Source: Psychromonas ossibalaenae ATCC BAA-1528 (GTDB lineage Bacteria; Pseudomonadota; Gammaproteobacteria; Enterobacterales; Psychromonadaceae). From it: a stretch of DNA of 64,000 nt. The translations under genes and the position numbers were made by a program. The stretch is from positions 34,541 to 98,540 of the forward strand of contig NZ_KB906980.1 in NCBI RefSeq assembly GCF_000381745.1, written 5' to 3'. A model generated the notes under the pieces. That model made no database searches. It was given only the letters and a program-made list of their open reading frames with translations, and was not told the DNA's origin. The first letter of the stretch is position 1, and every line of letters starts with the position of its first letter. This document shows, in pieces, positions 29,594-40,099 of this stretch.

Positions 29594-30496
29594 TTACTTA
29601 CTGTAATCATCACCATAACCAAGACTGTTCAAAGCGCGCAGATCATCAGACCAGCCGGATTTAACTTTTACCCAGATCTCTAAAAATACTTTTGAGTCAA
29701 ATAACTCTTCCATATCTAACCGCGCCTGTTTACCGATAGCTTTAAGTTTCTCACCTTTATTACCGATAACCATACGTTTCTGACCGTCACGTTCAACCAG
29801 GATCAGTGCATTAATATGTAACATGCCGTTTTCTTTTTGCTTAAACTGCTCTATTTCAACGGTAACAGAGTAAGGCAGTTCATCACCTAAAAAGCGCATC
29901 AGTTTTTCGCGAACAATCTCGGCTGCCATAAAGCGCGATGAACGGTCGGTAATATAATCTTCCGGAAAGTAAAACTCAGATTCAGGCAGCACTTCCTGCG
30001 ACCACTGGCGAATTTTCTCAACATTATCACCAGACTTAGCAGACATAGGTAAAATATGTTTAAAGTTATAACGCTTACCCAGCTCTTCAAGATGCGGCAG
30101 CAGCAGCTCTTTATCTTCGACATTATCAATTTTGTTAATTGCTAAGATTACCGGACATTTCAGATATTGAAACTTACTCAGCACCATATCGTCATCTTCA
30201 TTCCAGTGCGTACCTTCAACAACAAAAACGACCATCTCAACATCATTAATTGAACTTGAAGCAGCACGGTTCATTAAACGGTTAATGGCACGTTTTTCTT
30301 CGATATGCAGGCCCGGAGTATCAACAAAAACGGTCTGGTAATCACCTTCCGTATCAATACCTAAAATACGGTGACGTGTTGTCTGCGCTTTACGCGAGGT
30401 GATGCTTACTTTTTGTCCTAATAGAGCATTAATAAGCGTTGACTTACCAACATTCGGGCGTCCGACAATTGCCACCAAACCACATTTTTTAGTCAT
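29594..30496 (-). CDS. era: GTPase Era
   Basis: Era binds the 3' end of 16S rRNA and assists 30S maturation. The 300 residues have G1 [10 protein letters not shown]2-region TTRHRILG, G3 DTPGLH, G4 NKID and G5 SAKSG, then a C-terminal KH domain with [17 protein letters not shown]. The start ATG shares its A with the rnc stop (TAATG), the usual tight rnc-era coupling. Confidence 0.98.
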   Translation of the reverse strand: MTKKCGLVAIVGRPNVGKSTLINALLGQKVSITSRKAQTTRHRILGIDTEGDYQTVFVDTPGLHIEEKRAINRLMNRAASSSINDVEMVVFVVEGTHWNEDDDMVLSKFQYLKCPVILAINKIDNVEDKELLLPHLEELGKRYNFKHILPMSAKSGDNVEKIRQWSQEVLPESEFYFPEDYITDRSSRFMAAEIVREKLMRFLGDELPYSVTVEIEQFKQKENGMLHINALILVERDGQKRMVIGNKGEKLKAIGKQARLDMEELFDSKVFLEIWVKVKSGWSDDLRALNSLGYGDDYSK

Positions 30497-31176
30497 TATT
30501 TTGTTCCCGTTAATACATCTAACATTTTTTCTGCCGCTATCTGTTCAGCTTTACGGCGACTTGTACCCTGTCCCTGTACGGATTTTAATCCGTCGATAGA
30601 GCAGCTCATAGTGAAACGCTGATTATGCGCTTCACCTTTAATTTCAATCACTTCATAAACAGGTAAGGCTTGTTTACGTGACTGTAAACGCTCCTGTAGA
30701 CGTGTTTTCGGATCTTTCTGACTGATTCCCGGCTCAATAGACTGTAAACGACTGTTGAACCATTTTAGAATCAGTTTTTTAGTGGTATCAATATCGGAGT
30801 CTAAAAAGGCCGCCCCTATAATCGCTTCAACGCCATCGGCAATAATCGAATCACGACGAAAACCGCCGCTTTTCAGCTCACCGGGGCCTAAAATCAGGCA
30901 GTCGCCTAACTGGAATTCCCGACCGATTTCAGCCAGCATTTTTCCACAAACTAAGGTGGCACGCATACGGCTTAAATCACCTTCATCTACTTTAGGAAAG
31001 CGCAGATACAGATCCGTTGAAATAGCAAAGCTTAAGATTGAATCACCTAAAAACTCTAAACGCTCATTATGCTCACCAAGTGCACTACGGTGGGTCAGTG
31101 CCTGCTTAAGCAGAGTGAAATCTGAAAATGTATAACCAATGCGTTTTTCTAAGCGTTTTAATTCATTATTTTTCAT
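30496..31176 (-). CDS. rnc: Ribonuclease III
   Basis: It cleaves double-stranded RNA, including rRNA precursors. The 226 residues comprise the nuclease domain with signature [16 protein letters not shown] (about 39-54) and a second acidic site in [13 protein letters not shown]. The C-terminal dsRNA-binding domain ends [16 protein letters not shown]. It starts two bases after the lepB stop and overlaps era by one base. Autoregulation through a 5' stem, known in E. coli, is not visible because the gene follows lepB directly. Confidence 0.98.
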   Translation of the reverse strand: MKNNELKRLEKRIGYTFSDFTLLKQALTHRSALGEHNERLEFLGDSILSFAISTDLYLRFPKVDEGDLSRMRATLVCGKMLAEIGREFQLGDCLILGPGELKSGGFRRDSIIADGVEAIIGAAFLDSDIDTTKKLILKWFNSRLQSIEPGISQKDPKTRLQERLQSRKQALPVYEVIEIKGEAHNQRFTMSCSIDGLKSVQGQGTSRRKAEQIAAEKMLDVLTGTK

Positions 31177-31178
31177 TA

Positions 31179-32093
31179 TTATTTAATCCCGCCGATACGA
31201 TTGAAACGCACGGCGCTTGGTACCCAAGTCGGTAAGAAACCATTACTATCACGATAAAATTCAAAACTAATCCAGGTTGCAACAGCTTTACCAACTAAGT
31301 TTTGTTCCGGTACAAATCCCCAGTAGCGGCTGTCTTTACTGTTATCACGGTTATCACCCATTACAAAGTACTGCCCCTGCGGTACAACCCACTCATAAGC
31401 GTAGGTACCTTCCTGCTGAAAATAATAAGAAGTATGGTCGCTGCGTACCGGATTAATCAGTATTTTATGGGCAACTTCCCCTAGAACTTCAGAATAAACT
31501 TCTACCGTATTCTGCTCCTCCGGGTACTCTGCTGTGCCCAGGTAATTAGTATCTAATACTTTATAATCACCGCACTTCTGTTCTTCACAGGCAGGAATCA
31601 GGTAGAGTTTTTTATCTTTGTAAACCACTCTGTCACCAGGTAAGCCCACTATACGTTTAATAAAATCAACACGAATATCTTCCGGATATTTAAACACCGC
31701 AACATCACCGCGTTTCGGTTCTCCGACTGGAATCAGCTTGTTCTGCCATACCGGTTCTTTTATACCGTATGAGAACTTTTCAACTAAAATAAAATCCCCG
31801 ACTAATAAGGTCGGCATCATCGAACCCGACGGAATCTGGAACGGTTCGTAAATAAACGAACGCAGTACAAAAACGATTGCGATCACCGGAAACAGCGAAC
31901 GCGCATTTTCAATGATCACATTTTCAGGGTGGATGGTAGCTAAGACTTCTTCGTCTAATCCCACGGATGCTTTGTCCTGTGCTTCCTGACGCGCCTTATT
32001 ACGCACAGGAGCCCATTTAAATTTATCCAGAACCCAGATAATACCGGTTACAAAGGTTAAGATAACGAGAATTAATGCAAACGTATTTGCCAT
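31179..32093 (-). CDS. lepB: Signal peptidase I
   Basis: It cleaves signal peptides of exported proteins at the inner membrane. The 304 residues have TM1 (about 3-22), TM2 (about 66-80) and a periplasmic catalytic domain with nucleophile S91 in PSGSMMPTL and general base K146 in [28 protein letters not shown] is the conserved Box E. A terminator-like hairpin separates it from lepA, so it probably has its own promoter in the 263-bp gap. Confidence 0.97.
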   Translation of the reverse strand: MANTFALILVILTFVTGIIWVLDKFKWAPVRNKARQEAQDKASVGLDEEVLATIHPENVIIENARSLFPVIAIVFVLRSFIYEPFQIPSGSMMPTLLVGDFILVEKFSYGIKEPVWQNKLIPVGEPKRGDVAVFKYPEDIRVDFIKRIVGLPGDRVVYKDKKLYLIPACEEQKCGDYKVLDTNYLGTAEYPEEQNTVEVYSEVLGEVAHKILINPVRSDHTSYYFQQEGTYAYEWVVPQGQYFVMGDNRDNSKDSRYWGFVPEQNLVGKAVATWISFEFYRDSNGFLPTWVPSAVRFNRIGGIK

Positions 32094-32293
32094 TTTGATT
32101 CCTTTATATATTTATAAAATCATATTATTTAAGCTGACATAATCCATTAATATCGGTTTAACTAATATGACTGATAAGTGCAGTTACACAGATATGTAAT
32201 CGTCACAGTAAGCAGGATCAGCATTTTCAGCTAAAGCTGCGTTAATAAAACAACGTCATTTTATGTTGTTTCACAGGGTCTTTAAAAACCAAA

Positions 32294-32324
32294 AAATGCG
32301 CAGGCTTTTAATACCTGCGCATTT
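32294..32324 (-). terminator. Terminator after lepA
   Basis: A perfect 11-bp stem (AAATGCGCAGG and its complement) with a 9-base loop is followed by a T run on the minus strand, 33 bp after the lepA stop. It separates lepA from lepB, which are co-transcribed in E. coli. Confidence 0.85.
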
Positions 32325-32356
32325 TTAAATGACTAACAGAAAGAACAATGATTCAA

Positions 32357-34153
32357 CTATTTGTCTTTGCCTATATGCAGTACAGCTAAGAACGCTTCCT
32401 GAGGTACATCAACATTACCCACAGACTTCATGCGTTTTTTACCTTCTTTCTGCTTCTTCAATAGTTTTTTCTTACGGCTGATATCACCACCGTAACATTT
32501 TGCCAATACGTTTTTAGTCAACTGACGCACCGTTGAACGGGCAATGATTTTACCACCAATCGCGGCTTGTATTGCAATATTAAACATCTGGCGGGGAATA
32601 AGGTCTTTCATTTTTTCAACTAATTCACGACCATAATTTTCAGAGTTTGTACGGTGCGTAATTAATGCCAGCGCATCCACTCGATCGCCGTTAATTAAGA
32701 CATCAACACGTACCATATCAGCAGCTTCAAAACGTTCAAAGTTATACTCAAGAGATGCATAACCGCGGCTGGTTGATTTCAAACGGTCAAAGAAGTCCAT
32801 CACCACTTCACCCATCGGGATATGGTAAGTTAATGCCACCTGGTTGCCGTGATAAGCCATTTTGGTCTGCACACCACGCTTATTAATACATAAGGTAATA
32901 ACATTACCCAGGTACTCTTGTGGTACTAATATATTACACTCTGCAATAGGCTCTCGAATTTCTTTAATATTATTCACTGCAGGTAATTTAGCCGGGCTGT
33001 CAACATGCTGAACAGCACCATCATTGGTTTCAACTTCATAAACTACCGTAGGGGCAGTAGTTATCAGGTCAAGATCATATTCACGCTCTAAACGCTCCTG
33101 AATGATCTCCATATGTAACAAACCTAAGAAACCACAGCGGAAACCAAAACCTAATGCAGATGAATTCTCTGGTTCATAAAATAGCGATGCATCGTTAATA
33201 CTCAGTTTACCCAGCGCATCACGGAAGTTTTCGTAATCGTCAGAGCTGACCGGGAACAGACCCGCGTATACCTGCGGTTGAACACGTTTAAATCCGCCTA
33301 ACGGCTCAGGTGCTTCAGCACCCGCCAGCGTTAATGTATCACCAACCGGCGCACCTAAGATATCCTTGATGCCTGCGATAACGTAACCCACTTCACCTGC
33401 TTTCAAGATACCGGTTTCATGCTGTTTTGGAGTGAAGTAACCCACTTTACCAACCAGGTGAACCTGATCCGTTGACATCACTTTCATGCGGTCGCCGACT
33501 TTAATCTGACCATGCATGATACGTACAAGGGAAACCACGCCCTGATAGTTATCGAACCACGAATCAATAATTAATGCTTGTAATGGTGCATCCAGATCAC
33601 CTTCCGGTGGTGGAACCATACGTACAATCTCTTCTAAAACTAAGTCAACACCTAATCCGGTTTTCGCAGAACAGCGCACCGCTTCGGCCGCATCGATACC
33701 AACAATGTCTTCAATCTCTTCAGCAACACGATCCGGTTCAGCGGCTGGTAAATCGATTTTATTTAAAATCGGCACCACCTCTAAATCCATTTCTAATGCG
33801 GTGTAACAGTTTGCAAGCGTTTGTGCTTCTACACCTTGACCCGCATCAACTACCAGTAATGCACCTTCACAGGCTGCTAATGAACGAGATACTTCATATG
33901 AAAAGTCAACGTGCCCGGGTGTATCGATAAAGTTAAGCTGGTAAGTTTCGCCATCTTGAGCTTTGTAATCCAGCGTTACACTCTGCGCTTTAATGGTAAT
34001 ACCACGTTCACGTTCAATATCCATTGAATCAAGAACCTGGGCTTCCATTTCACGGTCACTTAAGCCGCCGCAAGTACTGATCAAACGATCTGAAAGAGTC
34101 GATTTTCCGTGGTCGATATGGGCGATGATTGAAAAGTTACGAATATTTTTCAT
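32357..34153 (-). CDS. lepA: Elongation factor 4 (LepA)
   Basis: This ribosome-associated GTPase back-translocates stalled ribosomes or aids 30S assembly. The 598 residues have G1 [18 protein letters not shown] and [11 protein letters not shown]. The C-terminal LepA-specific domain carries YHGNQV and the [26 protein letters not shown] tail, given here only as a landmark region. It heads the lep block but is insulated from lepB by a terminator. Confidence 0.98.
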   Translation of the reverse strand: MKNIRNFSIIAHIDHGKSTLSDRLISTCGGLSDREMEAQVLDSMDIERERGITIKAQSVTLDYKAQDGETYQLNFIDTPGHVDFSYEVSRSLAACEGALLVVDAGQGVEAQTLANCYTALEMDLEVVPILNKIDLPAAEPDRVAEEIEDIVGIDAAEAVRCSAKTGLGVDLVLEEIVRMVPPPEGDLDAPLQALIIDSWFDNYQGVVSLVRIMHGQIKVGDRMKVMSTDQVHLVGKVGYFTPKQHETGILKAGEVGYVIAGIKDILGAPVGDTLTLAGAEAPEPLGGFKRVQPQVYAGLFPVSSDDYENFRDALGKLSINDASLFYEPENSSALGFGFRCGFLGLLHMEIIQERLEREYDLDLITTAPTVVYEVETNDGAVQHVDSPAKLPAVNNIKEIREPIAECNILVPQEYLGNVITLCINKRGVQTKMAYHGNQVALTYHIPMGEVVMDFFDRLKSTSRGYASLEYNFERFEAADMVRVDVLINGDRVDALALITHRTNSENYGRELVEKMKDLIPRQMFNIAIQAAIGGKIIARSTVRQLTKNVLAKCYGGDISRKKKLLKKQKEGKKRMKSVGNVDVPQEAFLAVLHIGKDK

Positions 34154-34809
34154 GAAGACTTTAAATACCTATGTTGTGACATGCTTACTGTGTGCACTAT
34201 GCAGTGTCATTATGGCTCTAATTAATTGCTGTGCATTCTATCGAATTTATCTTTCAACCGCTATCTTTATGACCGATTACTAGATTAATAAACAACTACC
34301 CCGTGCGCCGTTCAATAACAGAATAAACTCCCAGATCATTGAAACGCTTTACCCGCGGCCTTGTTAAAGACAAATTTAACCGATTAATCAAGTTAATAAA
34401 GTTAATAAAGTATGCCCGACAGGCATAAAATAGAAATCAATATTCATATATACCCTTCACAAAAATACTGTTTACAACATTTAACAAATCGATAACTAAG
34501 CCTTTTTCTTAATACAAAGTCGTTTTTGCCGACAAAACATTCAACTTCTGCCTGTTAATAGAGCATTTCTGCGTGTCCTATTTCACAAAATAGAACTCCG
34601 GTTGATATCCATCAATCTAAAATTGTTAAAGAAATTAACTTAATCTCAGAATTTAGATTACAATACGGGTGCTTTTTTATGGATGATTTACGGCATGGAT
34701 TAAAAAGCTTTTATATTTTATCGACAAGACTTTTTGCTAGGCCAAAGCACCAAGAAAAGATTTAAGTTGATTCAATTCTTTTTCTATTTACCTTTGAGGT
34801 TATTTTATT
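34154..34809. promoter_or_regulatory. lepA / RNA-binding protein divergent region
   Basis: 656 bp without a credible gene. A likely promoter for the RNA-binding protein is TTAACT (34635-34640), an 18-bp spacer and TACAAT (34659-34664), giving a leader of about 140 nt. A long A/U-rich leader of this kind is typical of cold-shock genes. The lepA-proximal part shows no distinct element. Confidence 0.5.
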
Positions 34810-35277
34810 ATGAAGTCAAACACATCTGTGTTGCTTTCTATTGCTGTTGCAATTTTAGGTTCTATCATTATCACAGTACTCGACCCAACAATCTCCGGCG
34901 CAGTATTATTCGCAGCTGGTGCAGTAGCTGCTGGTATTGCCAACCAGTTTATCAGCACTAAAACATCTGGTCCGAGCAGTGAAGCCGCTGAGGGCGACTT
35001 TGCAACAACAACACTATATGTTGGTAACTTACCTTACCGTGCAAACGAAATGGCTATCCGCACACTTTTCTCTGAACACGGTAAAGTACTTTCAGTTCGT
35101 TTAATGAAAGATAAACACACCGGTAAACGTCGTGGTTTCGGCTTTGTTGAAATGCCGGAAAAAGATGCAGCCAATGCCATTAATGCATTAAATGAAAAGG
35201 AGTTCCAGGAACGCTCATTAAAAGTACGAGAAGCAAACGAACGTGCTCCTCGTCCTGAAGAAAATGCTGAAGTTTAA
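34810..35277 (+). CDS. Membrane-anchored RRM RNA-binding protein
   Basis: The 155 residues start with two short hydrophobic segments (about 7-24 and 28-46) that look like a membrane hairpin, then a linker. A single RNA recognition motif follows (about 66-142) with RNP2 TLYVGNLPY and RNP1 RRGFGFVEM. Related marine gammaproteobacterial proteins carry the same N-terminal hydrophobic part. A GAGG site precedes the ATG and the leader is about 140 nt, which suggests cold induction. Monocistronic with a strong terminator. RNA targets and the reason for membrane attachment are unknown. Confidence 0.85.
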   Translation: MKSNTSVLLSIAVAILGSIIITVLDPTISGAVLFAAGAVAAGIANQFISTKTSGPSSEAAEGDFATTTLYVGNLPYRANEMAIRTLFSEHGKVLSVRLMKDKHTGKRRGFGFVEMPEKDAANAINALNEKEFQERSLKVREANERAPRPEENAEV

Positions 35278-35302
35278 TTTTATTAATTAAACTTTCATTT
35301 TA

Positions 35303-35325
35303 AACGCCCTTACGGGCGTTTTTTT
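35303..35325 (+). terminator. Terminator after the RRM protein gene
   Basis: A 7-bp stem AACGCCC/GGGCGTT with loop TTAC and a T run, 26 bp after the stop codon. Confidence 0.92.
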
Positions 35326-35390
35326 ATGCCTTCAAAAACTCACGGTCCAGCATTGAGCTAAACTAAATCATAACAACCAAGGAGTTGCTT

Positions 35391-37865
35391 ATGCATTTAG
35401 ACAGCGGTGTTTTAATTTTAATGTTTGTAGTGGTTTCGCTGCTGCTTGGTGCACTGGTTAAATCCCTGCCTAAAATACTGATTTCTCCCTACAGCGTGGT
35501 TCTCCTGCTGGCTGGTTTAAGCATAGGTTTATACAGCCGTACAGCGCATATGGAGGCGAACCTGCCGGAGCTAAGCCTGGCATTGGGTGAGCTGGCATTA
35601 ATCGACCCGCACCTTATTCTTCTGCTGTTTTTACCTACCCTGATCTTTGAATCTGCCTTTGCGATGGAAACTCACCTGTTTAAGCGTATGTTCAGCCAGA
35701 TTGCAATACTTGCTGTCCCGGGTTTAATACTTACCACCACCTTAACGGCTGTTCTAGCCTATTATTTTTTCCCCTGGCAGTGGTCATGGACCGTCTGCTT
35801 TTTATTCGGCGCACTAATCAGCGCCACGGATCCCGTTGCCGTTGTTTCGTTATTAAAAGAGGTCAGCTCGCGCAAGCGTTTAGAAACCTTAATTGAAGGA
35901 GAGTCACTGTTAAATGATGGTACTGCAATCGTTTTATTTACCTTGTTCTACGGTTTATTAAGTGTCGCAGAAGGCGCACAGGTTAGTTTTAATGTTTTCG
36001 CCATTTCCGGCAGTTTTTTATCCGTAGTTTTATTAGGCCTGTTAATCGGCCTGGGTGTCGGCGCGGTTATTTTATTATGGATAGGCCGCTTATTTAATCA
36101 GCCTATTATCGAAATCACCCTGACTATCTCCGCTGCTTATATTGCATATTTTATTGCCGAAAATATATTTCATGTTTCCGGTGTGGTTGCCGTCGTCGCG
36201 CTAGGACTGCTCCTTGCCAGCATCGGACGTACACGCATTTCGCCGGAAGTTGCCGGGTTTTTACATCATTTCTGGCAGATGATGGCACATATTGCGAATA
36301 CCCTTATTTTTATTCTAGTTGGGATTATTATCGCATCGCGGATTCGTTTAGATGTACTGGAATGGTGGATCACATTAGCAGGTTTATATCTCGGCATTCA
36401 GGTTATTCGCGCAATATCCGTAATGGCCTTTATGCCTCTACTTAAACGAATCGGCATTGGTATTAATAAAGCAAAAGCCATTGTTTTAGTGTGGGGAGGA
36501 CTGCGTGGTGCGGTGTCTTTAGCATTAGCTTTAATTATCGCCCAGGACACCTCGCTGCCGAAAGAGCTTGGTGATCAAGTTCTGTTTTTAACAGCCGGCA
36601 TCGTAGTATTAACCATAGTTATTAATTCCAGCACCATGACCATGGTATTAAGGTACTTGGGGCTGGATAAATTACCACCAGCCAAACAAGCCAGCTTAGA
36701 CAAAGCAAAATTTTCCATAAAACAGCGCCTTTTAAACGAACTGCCGCAACTGCAGCAGAATGAGTTTCTGCAGCGCGCTAACTGGACAAGCTTAACTAAA
36801 CCATTAAATGAGATACATAAACCCAGTGAACAGCAAAGCAGCATCGCCATACAGGATGAAGATTTACGCATCGCTTTTAACCGGCGTTTATTAGAAACTG
36901 AACGGCAGTTCTACTGGTCGCAGTTCAGACAAGGCGCATTAACCGGCACCGCAACTAAGCAGCTGGTCAATGCAGTTGAAGTGGCACTAGACGGTAATCC
37001 ACAGATATCACCGCGCAGTACGCTGTTTGATTTTTGGAAAACTCCCAGCTACGTGCGGTTTTTTAATCATATTCCCGGTTTTAACCGCATCATTGTACAC
37101 TTTTCATTTGAACGTCTGGCGCTAAGTTATGATACCGCACGGGGATTTATTCAGGCACAGGAAGAGATACAAAAACATGTTTTATCACTGTCGACATCAA
37201 AGCAGGATGCACAGGCGGCCGTGCAGGACATAGAGTCTAATAAAGAACATACCCGCTTACATATTCAGGAGCTTAGAGAAAACTTCCCAGACCTTTCCTA
37301 CAGTCTCGAAACGCATTCTGCACACAGGTTAATGCTTAATTTAGAGCGGGTGTATCTCGATGATCTTATTTCAGAAGGTGTGCTGGACGAGAGTGAGGCA
37401 AATATACTCACCATTGAAGTCGAAAATAAATTAGCGCACCTGCAGCAGCAGCCCCATAACGTTACTGCCAAAGAGATCAGTAAACAGCTGGCTGTCATGC
37501 CCTGGGCAAAAGGCATTAAAAATAAAAGCCTGACGGCGCTAGGCAAGCTTGCTAAACGACAGATTTACAATAGCGGTGAACTCATTTACCGGCAGAACAG
37601 GCGTGCTTCTTCAATCGCGGTGGTAATGCACGGTAAAGTAGATCTGATCTGTATTTCACGTGAAGATATTGTTGAAGTCGGTTCGATAATCGGCAGCTAT
37701 GCATTTTTAACCGGCCGTTATAAAAACTGCGCAAAAGCAGTAACGCCGGTTGAACTGATCTGGCTGGATATTCATAAACTAAAAAACATTATTGCAAAAG
37801 ACGTTCACCTCGGAGAAATGTTTGCCGACCATTTAGAGCATGAAACGCATGAAAGACACGAATAA
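35391..37865 (+). CDS. NhaP/CPA1-type Na+(K+)/H+ antiporter with C-terminal cNMP-binding-like domain
   Basis: It exchanges cytoplasmic Na+ or K+ for protons. The ATG at 35391 follows AAGGAG by six bases; an in-frame TTG at 35385 lies too close to it. The 824 residues have about 12 membrane helices (1-420). They include the core ATDPVAVVSLLKE and EGESLLNDGTAIVLF motifs with the ion-binding aspartate of the ND pair. A 400-residue cytoplasmic tail is partly coiled, and its last 100 residues (about 715-815) resemble a cyclic-nucleotide-binding fold (YNSGELIYRQ, MHGKVDLICI). The layout resembles plant SOS1. The ligand is not identifiable. Confidence 0.87.
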   Translation: MHLDSGVLILMFVVVSLLLGALVKSLPKILISPYSVVLLLAGLSIGLYSRTAHMEANLPELSLALGELALIDPHLILLLFLPTLIFESAFAMETHLFKRMFSQIAILAVPGLILTTTLTAVLAYYFFPWQWSWTVCFLFGALISATDPVAVVSLLKEVSSRKRLETLIEGESLLNDGTAIVLFTLFYGLLSVAEGAQVSFNVFAISGSFLSVVLLGLLIGLGVGAVILLWIGRLFNQPIIEITLTISAAYIAYFIAENIFHVSGVVAVVALGLLLASIGRTRISPEVAGFLHHFWQMMAHIANTLIFILVGIIIASRIRLDVLEWWITLAGLYLGIQVIRAISVMAFMPLLKRIGIGINKAKAIVLVWGGLRGAVSLALALIIAQDTSLPKELGDQVLFLTAGIVVLTIVINSSTMTMVLRYLGLDKLPPAKQASLDKAKFSIKQRLLNELPQLQQNEFLQRANWTSLTKPLNEIHKPSEQQSSIAIQDEDLRIAFNRRLLETERQFYWSQFRQGALTGTATKQLVNAVEVALDGNPQISPRSTLFDFWKTPSYVRFFNHIPGFNRIIVHFSFERLALSYDTARGFIQAQEEIQKHVLSLSTSKQDAQAAVQDIESNKEHTRLHIQELRENFPDLSYSLETHSAHRLMLNLERVYLDDLISEGVLDESEANILTIEVENKLAHLQQQPHNVTAKEISKQLAVMPWAKGIKNKSLTALGKLAKRQIYNSGELIYRQNRRASSIAVVMHGKVDLICISREDIVEVGSIIGSYAFLTGRYKNCAKAVTPVELIWLDIHKLKNIIAKDVHLGEMFADHLEHETHERHE

Positions 37866-37878
37866 ACAGTCGCAAAAA

Positions 37879-37895
37879 AGGCGCAAAATGCGCCT
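37879..37895. terminator. Terminator between antiporter and oligopeptidase genes
   Basis: A 7-bp stem AGGCGCA/TGCGCCT with a 3-base loop. An A run on the left gives a U run for the minus-strand gene; on the plus strand only a short T stretch follows. The two genes converge here. Confidence 0.7.
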
Positions 37896-37920
37896 CTTAA
37901 ATATAACTGAAAATTTAACG

Positions 37921-39975
37921 CTATTTTGCTAAATTAAGCAAAAAAGCAAACTCTCTGGCGATATCTTCAAAGTGCTTAAAACGCCCGGATTTACCACCAT
38001 GCCCTGCTTCCATATCCGTATATAAAAGCAGCTGATTATTATCCGTTTTCAGCTCGCGCAGCTTCGCCACCCATTTTGCAGGTTCCCAGTACTGAACCTG
38101 CGAATCATGTAAGCCGGTGGTAACTAACATATTAGGGTAATCCTGAGGAACAACCTGATCATAAGGGCTGTAGGAAAGCATATAATCGTAATAGGTTTTC
38201 TTATTCGGATTGCCCCACTCATCGTATTCGCCGGTCGTCAACGGAATAGATTCATCTAACATAGTCGAAACAATATCCACAAAAGGCACCGCTGCTACAA
38301 TGCCTTTATACAATTCCGGCGACTGATTAATCACTGCTCCCATCAGCAGTCCACCGGCACTGCCGCCCATTGCAAAAACCTGCTCTTTTGCACCATGACC
38401 TGATTCCACCAGCGCTTTACTGACATCCACAAAATCATTAAAAGTATTTTGCTTTTTCAGAAGCTTGCCGTCTTCATACCAGCTTCGCCCTAACTCCTCA
38501 CCGCCGCGAATATGTGCCACTGCATAAACAAAACCGCGATCTAAGAGGCTCAAATTCGATGAACTAAAACCAATATCTAAACTGTGACCGTAGGATCCGT
38601 AGGCATAAATCAGGAGCGGATTGCTATGATTAAACAGTTCTTTGCGGTAAACCAGTGAAACCGGCACTTTAATACCGTCACGCGCAGTCACCCAGAGACG
38701 TTCGCTCTGGTAATCTTCACTGTTAAACGGCCCCATCACCTGACTTTGTTTTAACAGTCTGGTATCACCGGTATTAAGATCTAACTCATAAACCGTTGCA
38801 GGTGTGGTAAAGGAAGTATATTGATAACGGAATTTAGTGCTGTCCGGATCCGGGTTGTAATGACTGAATACCGTATAAACAGGATCCTTAAAGCTTAATA
38901 TTTTTGACTCGCCGCTAAGGTGATTAATCTGACGTAATAACGGCAGTCCCGCCTGACGCTCTTCGACAATCAGCCAGTCAGCCATCAGCTCATAACCTTC
39001 CAGCAGAACATCATCACGCGCTTCGATAATAGTATTCCAGGAGTCGCTGTTTTCATTGGTCAAAGAATCAGATGTTTTTAAAGCAAAGTTTTTACCGCTG
39101 TTATTAGTACGGATATAAAACTTATCCTGGAAATGATCAATACTGTATTCGTGATCGCGAGTACGCGGTGCAAAGGAGATAAACTGCCCCATAGGATTGT
39201 CCGCATCCAGCACTAGACACTCAGAGGTCGTAGTGCTGTCAATACAGATCACTAAATACTGCTCAGAGCGGGTTTTATAAATATTGACATAGAAAGTATC
39301 ATCGCATTCTTCATAAATCAGCTGATCATTTTTAATATCATCACCTAATTTATGCCGATAAACCTGATACGGCAGCAGAGTTTCAGGATGTTTTTTTACA
39401 TAAAAAACAGTCTGATTATCATTAGCCCAGACCACTGCTGAGATATCTTCAATCACATCTGCAAAATCTTCACCTGTACTTAGGTTTTTAAAACGCAGAG
39501 TATACTGACGGCGGCTGACCAGATCTTCCGAATAAGCCATCAATAATGAATTGCTCGACAGGGCTAAATCACCTAGCTGATAGTAGTTATGTCCCAAAGC
39601 ACGCTGATTGCAGTCTAAAATAACTTCTTCAGGTGCATCCATTGAACCTTTGCGGCGGCTGTAAACGGTAAAATCCTGGCCCTGATCATAACGCGATATA
39701 TACCAGTAACCTTTTTTAAAGTACGGAACAGACTCAAGCTCAGGCTCCTGCCGGGCAACCATTTCCTCATACAGTTCACTCTGCAGTCCCGCCAGCGGCG
39801 CCATTTCCTGACCTGTAAAAGCATTTTCCTGATTAAGATAGTCTAAAATTTCAGGCGACTCCCGGTTATCATCACGCAGCCAGAAGTAATCATCACTGCG
39901 CTGATGGCCATGAATTTCATGAATATAGCTTTGTTTACGGGCGGCGGGGGCTTTAAGTTTCGTTTTTGAATTCAT
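37921..39975 (-). CDS. ptrB: Oligopeptidase B (S9A prolyl-oligopeptidase family)
   Basis: This cytosolic serine peptidase cuts after Arg/Lys in short peptides. The 684 residues match protease II length. An N-terminal seven-bladed propeller (about 70-400) is followed by the alpha/beta hydrolase domain. The triad is S539 in GGSAGG, D624 in TGLHDSQVQYWEP and H659 in EAGHGGKSG. The acidic residue pair expected for basic P1 specificity was not located with certainty, so a related S9A specificity is possible. It converges with the antiporter gene. Confidence 0.92.
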   Translation of the reverse strand: MNSKTKLKAPAARKQSYIHEIHGHQRSDDYFWLRDDNRESPEILDYLNQENAFTGQEMAPLAGLQSELYEEMVARQEPELESVPYFKKGYWYISRYDQGQDFTVYSRRKGSMDAPEEVILDCNQRALGHNYYQLGDLALSSNSLLMAYSEDLVSRRQYTLRFKNLSTGEDFADVIEDISAVVWANDNQTVFYVKKHPETLLPYQVYRHKLGDDIKNDQLIYEECDDTFYVNIYKTRSEQYLVICIDSTTTSECLVLDADNPMGQFISFAPRTRDHEYSIDHFQDKFYIRTNNSGKNFALKTSDSLTNENSDSWNTIIEARDDVLLEGYELMADWLIVEERQAGLPLLRQINHLSGESKILSFKDPVYTVFSHYNPDPDSTKFRYQYTSFTTPATVYELDLNTGDTRLLKQSQVMGPFNSEDYQSERLWVTARDGIKVPVSLVYRKELFNHSNPLLIYAYGSYGHSLDIGFSSSNLSLLDRGFVYAVAHIRGGEELGRSWYEDGKLLKKQNTFNDFVDVSKALVESGHGAKEQVFAMGGSAGGLLMGAVINQSPELYKGIVAAVPFVDIVSTMLDESIPLTTGEYDEWGNPNKKTYYDYMLSYSPYDQVVPQDYPNMLVTTGLHDSQVQYWEPAKWVAKLRELKTDNNQLLLYTDMEAGHGGKSGRFKHFEDIAREFAFLLNLAK

Positions 39976-40099
39976 GATCTGCTCTGAATATTTAATATAA
40001 TAAAAGAATCTACCGCGGTACTATTCTAGAAAAAATGGCCTTTACTTTCTCTATACTTTTGCTTTCACAGGCTTATATATACCAGTTTAATAGTAGCGT

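Noticed and set aside
30399..31135. Plus-strand frames of 66 and 126 codons opposite era and rnc.
   Set aside because: Antisense shadows of strongly conserved genes; no promoter or ribosome site.
33574..33930. 118-codon plus-strand frame opposite lepA.
   Set aside because: Low-complexity translation antisense to a conserved gene; shadow.
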